Assembly: GCA_012960155.1 (NCBI GenBank)
Contig: DUBU01000030.1
Span: forward strand, 1-64,000
DNA: 64,000 nt
From: Micavibrio sp.
GTDB taxonomy: Bacteria; Pseudomonadota; Alphaproteobacteria; Micavibrionales; Micavibrionaceae
Direction of reading: 5' to 3'
Part shown: positions 59,694-64,000 of the stretch, piece by piece
Layout of the letters: every line of letters starts with the position of its first letter
Numbering within the stretch: the first letter of the stretch is position 1
Made by a program: the position numbers and the translations under genes
Notes under the pieces: model-generated
What the model was told of the DNA's origin: nothing
Databases searched by the model: none
Seen by the model: the letters and a program-made list of their open reading frames with translations, nothing else

Positions 59694-62600
59694 GTATGGA
59701 TGTTTCGTCGCCGGTCAGGCTAAGAACTGTGTTAGCTGTACTTACAAGGTCAAGATTTACAGCAGGTGTATCTGTACCAATACCCAAGCGCCCCTGATCT
59801 GTCAGTCGCATTTGTGAACTGGCACTTGTGTAGAAAATAATGTCATGTTGGCCTGACACACCGAACAGCATGTTGCTGCCTTGTGTAATCAAGGTATTTG
59901 AATCCAGAAGCATCTCGTTCGGACCTTCTGTAATACGAATACCGGCTGTGCCCACATTCAGGTTTGCAATATCTGTGCCCAGACCAGGGGCAGGAACATC
60001 CAAATGCAGGCGTGAAGCCGGAGATGCGACACCCAGACCGAGATAACCAGTGGATGTGTATACAAAGTTTGCATCCGCAGAGAAGCTGCCACCTGAATTA
60101 AATTGAATACCGCGGTTCGGCGCACCCGGGCTTGCCACTGCGCCACTAGCAAAGTTCTGCCACGCTGCGCCGTCACAGTATTGCATCGTTGCGCCGTTCC
60201 AGCGGACCATACCGCCGTCTGCCGCAATCGTACAAGTTTCGCCACCGTCTGCTATTTTAATCGTACCACCAACATTCAGTTTAGCGCTTGAATATGTCAG
60301 GCCTACCGCAAGATTGCCGTCGGGTGTTAAGCGCATAGCCTCACTAATACCTAAACCATCGTGGGTGTGGAAAGTCATGCCACCATCAGTGACGCCTGTT
60401 TGAGATTTCTGTGATTGTATGTATCCGACAGGCGTTCCATCCAGTGCAAAAGTCAGCAATGGGTTGGCACCAAGCGAGTTATCGCCTGCATCCAGTACTA
60501 GTTCGGCATCACCATTTGGACCATCGGCTTTGATATGGAACACACGGCTATATGTGGACACACCAAAGTTCGTTGGCGTTGCGGTACCTAAACCTAAATT
60601 CCCTGCGCTAGTAAACACGAGCTCGTTGCTCGCAGCAAAGCTGCCGCCGGAGTTAAACTGAAGACCGCGATCCGGTGCGCCCGGGCTTGCCACTGCGCCA
60701 CTAGCAAAGTTCTGCCACGCTGCGCCGTCACAGTATTGCATCGTTGCGCCGTTCCAGCGGATCATACCACCATCGGCTGCGGCGGAACAGCTCTCGCCGC
60801 CATCTGCGATTTTCAGAGTGCCAAATACATCCAAGGCTGTGTCGGCAGAAAGCTTAGCGGCAGGAACGCGTGGATCGATGACCATGCGGCCACCGAACAG
60901 ACCCATTGTGCTGGCAGATGCGAAGGTTACATTATCCTGCGCGCCCATAAAGATACCGAATGAGTTTGTGCCAGTTACAATGCTTGGGTTTTCATTTACT
61001 CCTGTATTATCACCGAGACCAAAGGCAACACTATAATCACTGAGCGCATATGCTTCCTCGCCAACAGCTAAAGACATCATGCCACCTGCAGAATTATATC
61101 GCCCCATGGCTGTACTTGCTTGACCAGAGGCAGTAGTGTACGCCCCTGTGGTCACACTGTAAGAGCCTGAGGCCGTCGTATTCGTCCCCGTAGCTAAACT
61201 GTACTGGCCTGAGGCAGTTGTATTACTCCCCATGGCCGTACTTGCTTGACCTGAGGCAATCGCGCCCGCCCCCATGGCCGTGCTTGACAGACCTGAGGCA
61301 GTCGTACTCGACCCCATGGCCGTACTTGTCGTACCAGACGCAACCGACCCAACACCCATGCTAGTAGAACCAGTTCCCGAAGCCGTCGTACTCAACCCCG
61401 TGGCAAAACTATACATTCCCATGCTTGTAAAGTTCCACTGCCCATCTGTTGCTGCACCAGCGCGGAACGCACCAGCAGAAACATCAAAGAACATGCGATT
61501 ATCTTCTAAGCCGGTTGTTGTGTCTTCAATCTGGTAAGAGCCAACAATGAAGTCGCCTTCTGGTGTGTAGATGAAGTTATTTGCCGCGGTAAAGGCGCCG
61601 CCGCTGTTGAACTGGATACCGCGATCCGGTGCGCCCGGGCTGGCAGAGGCACCGCTAGCAAAGTTTTGCCACGCCGCGCCGTCACAGTATTGCATCGACG
61701 CGCCATTCCAACGGATCATACCGCCATCGGCTGCAGCGGAACAGCTCTCGCCACCATCTGCAATTTTCAGAGTACCGAAGATATCCAAGGCTGTGTCGGC
61801 AGAAAGCTTAGCGGCAGCAACGCGTGGGTCGATGACCATACGACCACCGAATAGACCCATTGTGTTGGCAGAGGAAAGATCTATGTTGGGCTGGTCTCCC
61901 ATGAATATGCCCAAGGACTGAGATCCGCTGACACTAGATGGGCTGGCAGAAGGTGTACTGTCCAACCCTATCGCCATCGAATTTGCGCCGGCACTTGTGT
62001 AGGTACCCAGTGCAATACTGCCGGTGCCATTTGCTTCAGCAGATTGTCCGAGCGCTACACTGTAATCGCCATTTGCTGCCGCTGTATTAGCTGCAAAGCT
62101 GTATATTCCCATTGCGTCCGAACTACCGAAAGCAGTCGAATAATCACCTCCGGCGATACTTGTATCCCCCGCTGCAAAGCTGTAGTTACCAGTAGCATTT
62201 GCCCCTGAACCAAACGCCGTAGCAGCATAACCCGTGGCTTGTGTATAGCCGCCTGCAGCAAAACTCGATGCACCGCTGGCAATAGTATTATCACCTGTCG
62301 CGAAGCTGTACTGGCCTGCACTTGTGTAATCCCAGCGTGCATCTGCCACCGAACCAGCACGGAATGCAGAATTTGACACATCAAAATACATGCGGGAATC
62401 TTCACTGCCTGTTCCTGTGTCATCAATCTGGTACGAACCGACAATCAGATCGCCGTCTGTTGTGTATACAAAGTTATTAGACGCCGCCAGATTATCACCT
62501 GACTTGAACTGGATGCCGCGCTGTGGATCAGCGGCGGTGGCATTATTTGTTGCGATATTGACCCATCCCTCGCCTGCGTTTTGACAGACAAAGAAACGCT

Positions 62601-64000
62601 CAGAAGAGCTATCAAAGTGGATTGCACCGATACGTGATGCGTCACAGGCCTCATTGCCGTATGCGATTTTTAGTGTACCTGCAATTTCGAGCGCTGTGTC
62701 AGCAGCAAGAGTTGTTGCCGGCGTACGAGGATCAATGACCATACGCCCACCGAAGAAACCATACCCATTGTCGACTGTAACATCGACCATGCCTTGATTG
62801 CCTAAAAAGGCCGCGAAACTGCTATCACCTGAAACAGTTGCCTCTGGGCCGGCAGTATTAGAACCAATAGCCCAAGAATTATCACCAGAGACCCACACGT
62901 TACTACCTATGGCGGCGCTAGCTGCCCCAAAAACTTCGTTTCGGTCACCAATTGCAATTGCACCGTCTCCAATTGCGCTTGTGTTATAGCCATGCGCGAA
63001 CGCCCCCTCACCCGAAGCGGTGACGCTAAAGCCGTGCGCTACCGCACCAGTGCCGGATGCCAAGGAAATAAAACCTGCTGCAAAACTATAATCACCCGTA
63101 GCACGTGAGCTGTCACCAAAGGCTACGCTGTACTGCCCTGAGTTAGCTGCATCAAAAGCATCTGCAAATGTATTCGTAGAACCTGCACGGAAGGCAGAGT
63201 TAGAGACATCAAAGAACATTCGTGAATCTTCACTGCCAGTGCCTGTGTCATCTATCTGGTAAGAACCGACAATGAAGTCACCAGCGGATGTGTAAACGAA
63301 GTTTGTGGCGCCTGCGAGCGAGCTGCCGCTGTTGAACTGGATTTCGCGGTCATTGCCACCCGCCGGTGTACCGCCGCCGCCTGCTGTGATAACCCGCTGC
63401 CATGAGCCCGAGGACGGACATACATAGAAATTATTGTCGCTGCTGTCGAAATGTATCGCACCTTCACGTGCGGCATCACAGGCTTCGTTGCCGTATGCGA
63501 TTTTTAATGTACCATCGACATCCAGTTTTGTATCACCGACAACGTCAGTATCACTTAGAACCAAATTACCTGTGTCATTCTCTAACAGGAAGCGCTGCTG
63601 ATACGTTGCGCCGTTCCAGTAATAGTACATCAAATCATTTTGAACCGTCGCTGTGGCGAAGGCATTGCCGCGTGCCGACAGTGACCAACCTGTAGCGGTT
63701 GCATCGCCTACCGTTGAAGCGCCATCACCTGATGTCAGCAAGGTTACATCAGAGGCACTGCTCTCATCACCTTCAATAAGTGCGGAAGCATTCCCACCAC
63801 TGCGATACAGGTGCAGTTGCGAGCTTGGTGTTTGCGTACCTATACCCAACGTACCAAAGAGCGCATTCGGGTTATTTGACTGCTGATAGATACCGTAGCT
63901 GTTTACATCTGCATCATCCAGATTGATGTACATCGCATATTGTGATCCCCCTGTAGAGGAGCCATCATCTGTTGCAGAATAAATCATACCCGTATCGCCA
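59584..64000 (-). CDS. Giant fibre protein, upstream part (5' end outside window)
   Basis: Open to the window edge: the frame runs through the ATG at 63987 to position 64000 without a stop, so the true start is outside. About 1,470 residues are visible. Five module copies occur: two of the KIAYGNEACDA ... FYVC/FFVC form and three of a KIADGGE-S/T-C ... MQYCDGAAW form that closely resembles the linker of the LamG proteins. Between them are long YadA-like head runs and RMFFDVS / IVGSYQI segments. The frame ends at 59584 in an unrelated tail (WRNFRKPKW...), a sign of shifted reading from about 59,670. Fibre-like, probably trimeric, surface-exposed. Confidence 0.85.
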   Translation of the reverse strand, partial: GDTGMIYSATDDGSSTGGSQYAMYINLDDADVNSYGIYQQSNNPNALFGTLGIGTQTPSSQLHLYRSGGNASALIEGDESSASDVTLLTSGDGASTVGDATATGWSLSARGNAFATATVQNDLMYYYWNGATYQQRFLLENDTGNLVLSDTDVVGDTKLDVDGTLKIAYGNEACDAAREGAIHFDSSDNNFYVCPSSGSWQRVITAGGGGTPAGGNDREIQFNSGSSLAGATNFVYTSAGDFIVGSYQIDDTGTGSEDSRMFFDVSNSAFRAGSTNTFADAFDAANSGQYSVAFGDSSRATGDYSFAAGFISLASGTGAVAHGFSVTASGEGAFAHGYNTSAIGDGAIAIGDRNEVFGAASAAIGSNVWVSGDNSWAIGSNTAGPEATVSGDSSFAAFLGNQGMVDVTVDNGYGFFGGRMVIDPRTPATTLAADTALEIAGTLKIAYGNEACDASRIGAIHFDSSSERFFVCQNAGEGWVNIATNNATAADPQRGIQFKSGDNLAASNNFVYTTDGDLIVGSYQIDDTGTGSEDSRMYFDVSNSAFRAGSVADARWDYTSAGQYSFATGDNTIASGASSFAAGGYTQATGYAATAFGSGANATGNYSFAAGDTSIAGGDYSTAFGSSDAMGIYSFAANTAAANGDYSVALGQSAEANGTGSIALGTYTSAGANSMAIGLDSTPSASPSSVSGSQSLGIFMGDQPNIDLSSANTMGLFGGRMVIDPRVAAAKLSADTALDIFGTLKIADGGESCSAAADGGMIRWNGASMQYCDGAAWQNFASGASASPGAPDRGIQFNSGGAFTAANNFIYTPEGDFIVGSYQIEDTTTGLEDNRMFFDVSAGAFRAGAATDGQWNFTSMGMYSFATGLSTTASGTGSTSMGVGSVASGTTSTAMGSSTTASGLSSTAMGAGAIASGQASTAMGSNTTASGQYSLATGTNTTASGSYSVTTGAYTTASGQASTAMGRYNSAGGMMSLAVGEEAYALSDYSVAFGLGDNTGVNENPSIVTGTNSFGIFMGAQDNVTFASASTMGLFGGRMVIDPRVPAAKLSADTALDVFGTLKIADGGESCSAAADGGMIRWNGATMQYCDGAAWQNFASGAVASPGAPDRGLQFNSGGSFAASNELVFTSAGNLGLGTATPTNFGVSTYSRVFHIKADGPNGDAELVLDAGDNSLGANPLLTFALDGTPVGYIQSQKSQTGVTDGGMTFHTHDGLGISEAMRLTPDGNLAVGLTYSSAKLNVGGTIKIADGGETCTIAADGGMVRWNGATMQYCDGAAWQNFASGAVASPGAPNRGIQFNSGGSFSADANFVYTSTGYLGLGVASPASRLHLDVPAPGLGTDIANLNVGTAGIRITEGPNEMLLDSNTLITQGSNMLFGVSGQHDIIFYTSASSQMRLTDQGRLGIGTDTPAVNLDLVSTANTVLSLTGDETSILAAGLAISPSRPVGDAWRNFRKPKWRQYGLDVLWCW
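59669..59672 (-). other. G4/C4 run: site of +1 frame change in the fibre gene
   Basis: On the coding strand the frame reads ATC TCC CCA AGC before the run; skipping one C gives ATC TCC CAA GCC GTC and joins the downstream frame. Both frames keep fibre-like sequence on their own side of the run. Confidence 0.75.
61070..61412 (-). repeat. Eight 42-base (14-residue) head repeats
   Basis: Eight consecutive 14-residue units with the pattern S-T-A-M-G-x-x-T-x-A-S-G-x-x, as in the left-handed beta-roll heads of YadA-type trimeric adhesins. Several units are almost identical in DNA, so the copy number may vary between strains. Confidence 0.8.

Larger units (their letters stand above)
26425..64000 (-). 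other. Apparent single operon: giant S74 fibre plus nine modular LamG proteins
   Basis: Ten genes in one direction. Transcription order and gaps: fibre, 9 bases, 565-residue gene, 1-base overlap, 1004, 1 base, 979, about 54, 979, 48, 897, 13, 1035, 98, 1011, ATGA overlap, 993, 6, 1026, terminator. The LamG units share an opening like GLVGHWxLDETSG, a CFDG/FDGxxD strand and a closing DDVRVYNRALS motif, as in Laminin_G_3. They are linked by a short module: Cys, Pro-x-G-x-x-G, Y/F-N-x-D, then QYCDG-x-x-W-x-AMG. A fibre version of this module recurs nine times in the first gene. All nine LamG proteins have signal peptides. The promoter lies outside the window. Confidence 0.75.

Noticed and set aside
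61070..62300. Regularly spaced short repeats reminiscent of a CRISPR array
   Set aside because: Period is 42 bases in one open frame and encodes 14-residue YadA-like units; there are no conserved repeat/unique spacer alternations.

Overview
The window looks like chromosome from an alphaproteobacterium of moderate GC content. The main evidence is the housekeeping block from about 10.8 to 24.9 kb: ispG, coaD, gyrA and ssb on the minus strand, lon and uvrA on the plus strand. The uvrA/ssb/gyrA/coaD neighbourhood is familiar from Alphaproteobacteria, and the secreted DUF882-type and DUF2927-type proteins fit the same group. A predatory, Micavibrio-like lineage would suit the adhesin content at the right, but this is inference only.

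Region 1 (1-10.3 kb) is visibly more AT-rich and looks acquired. It opens with the broken C-terminal end of a small serine recombinase. Two unrecognised genes follow, then a 2,526-residue type I-secreted RTX protein with a serralysin-like zinc protease domain at its N-terminus. The same 16-bp palindromic word lies just before the first gene and just after the RTX gene. Beyond it are a 10-bp direct repeat and two terminators, which I read as the right end of an island.

Region 2 (10.3-26.4 kb) is core chromosome. It holds a small secreted protein, coaD-ispG, two tandem DUF882 peptidase-like paralogues, a DUF2927-like protein, gyrA, a DUF2059 protein, ssb, a Lon protease without the usual N-terminal LON domain, uvrA, an MFS-like permease and tRNA-Leu(CAA).

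Region 3 (26.4-64 kb) is the remarkable part. Everything lies on the minus strand, packed as one apparent operon of at least 37.5 kb that ends in a terminator at 26.43 kb. Transcription enters from beyond the right edge. The first gene encodes a giant fibre with YadA-like head repeats, a C-terminal peptidase S74 intramolecular chaperone and a final membrane segment; its frame is broken by a +1 shift at a G4 run near 59,670. Nine large secreted paralogues follow, together carrying about 24 LamG (concanavalin A-like) domains. These alternate with a short two-cysteine module (about 30 residues, ending in a Cys-Asp-Gly-x-x-Trp core) and with swappable DUF1566-like, DUF1554-like, propeller-like or Cys-rich domains. 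A version of the two-cysteine module also recurs at least nine times in the fibre, which ties the locus together. My interpretation is a surface fibre plus a family of modular lectin-like secreted proteins for adhesion or recognition of other cells or glycans. This is the best candidate for an undescribed system in the window.
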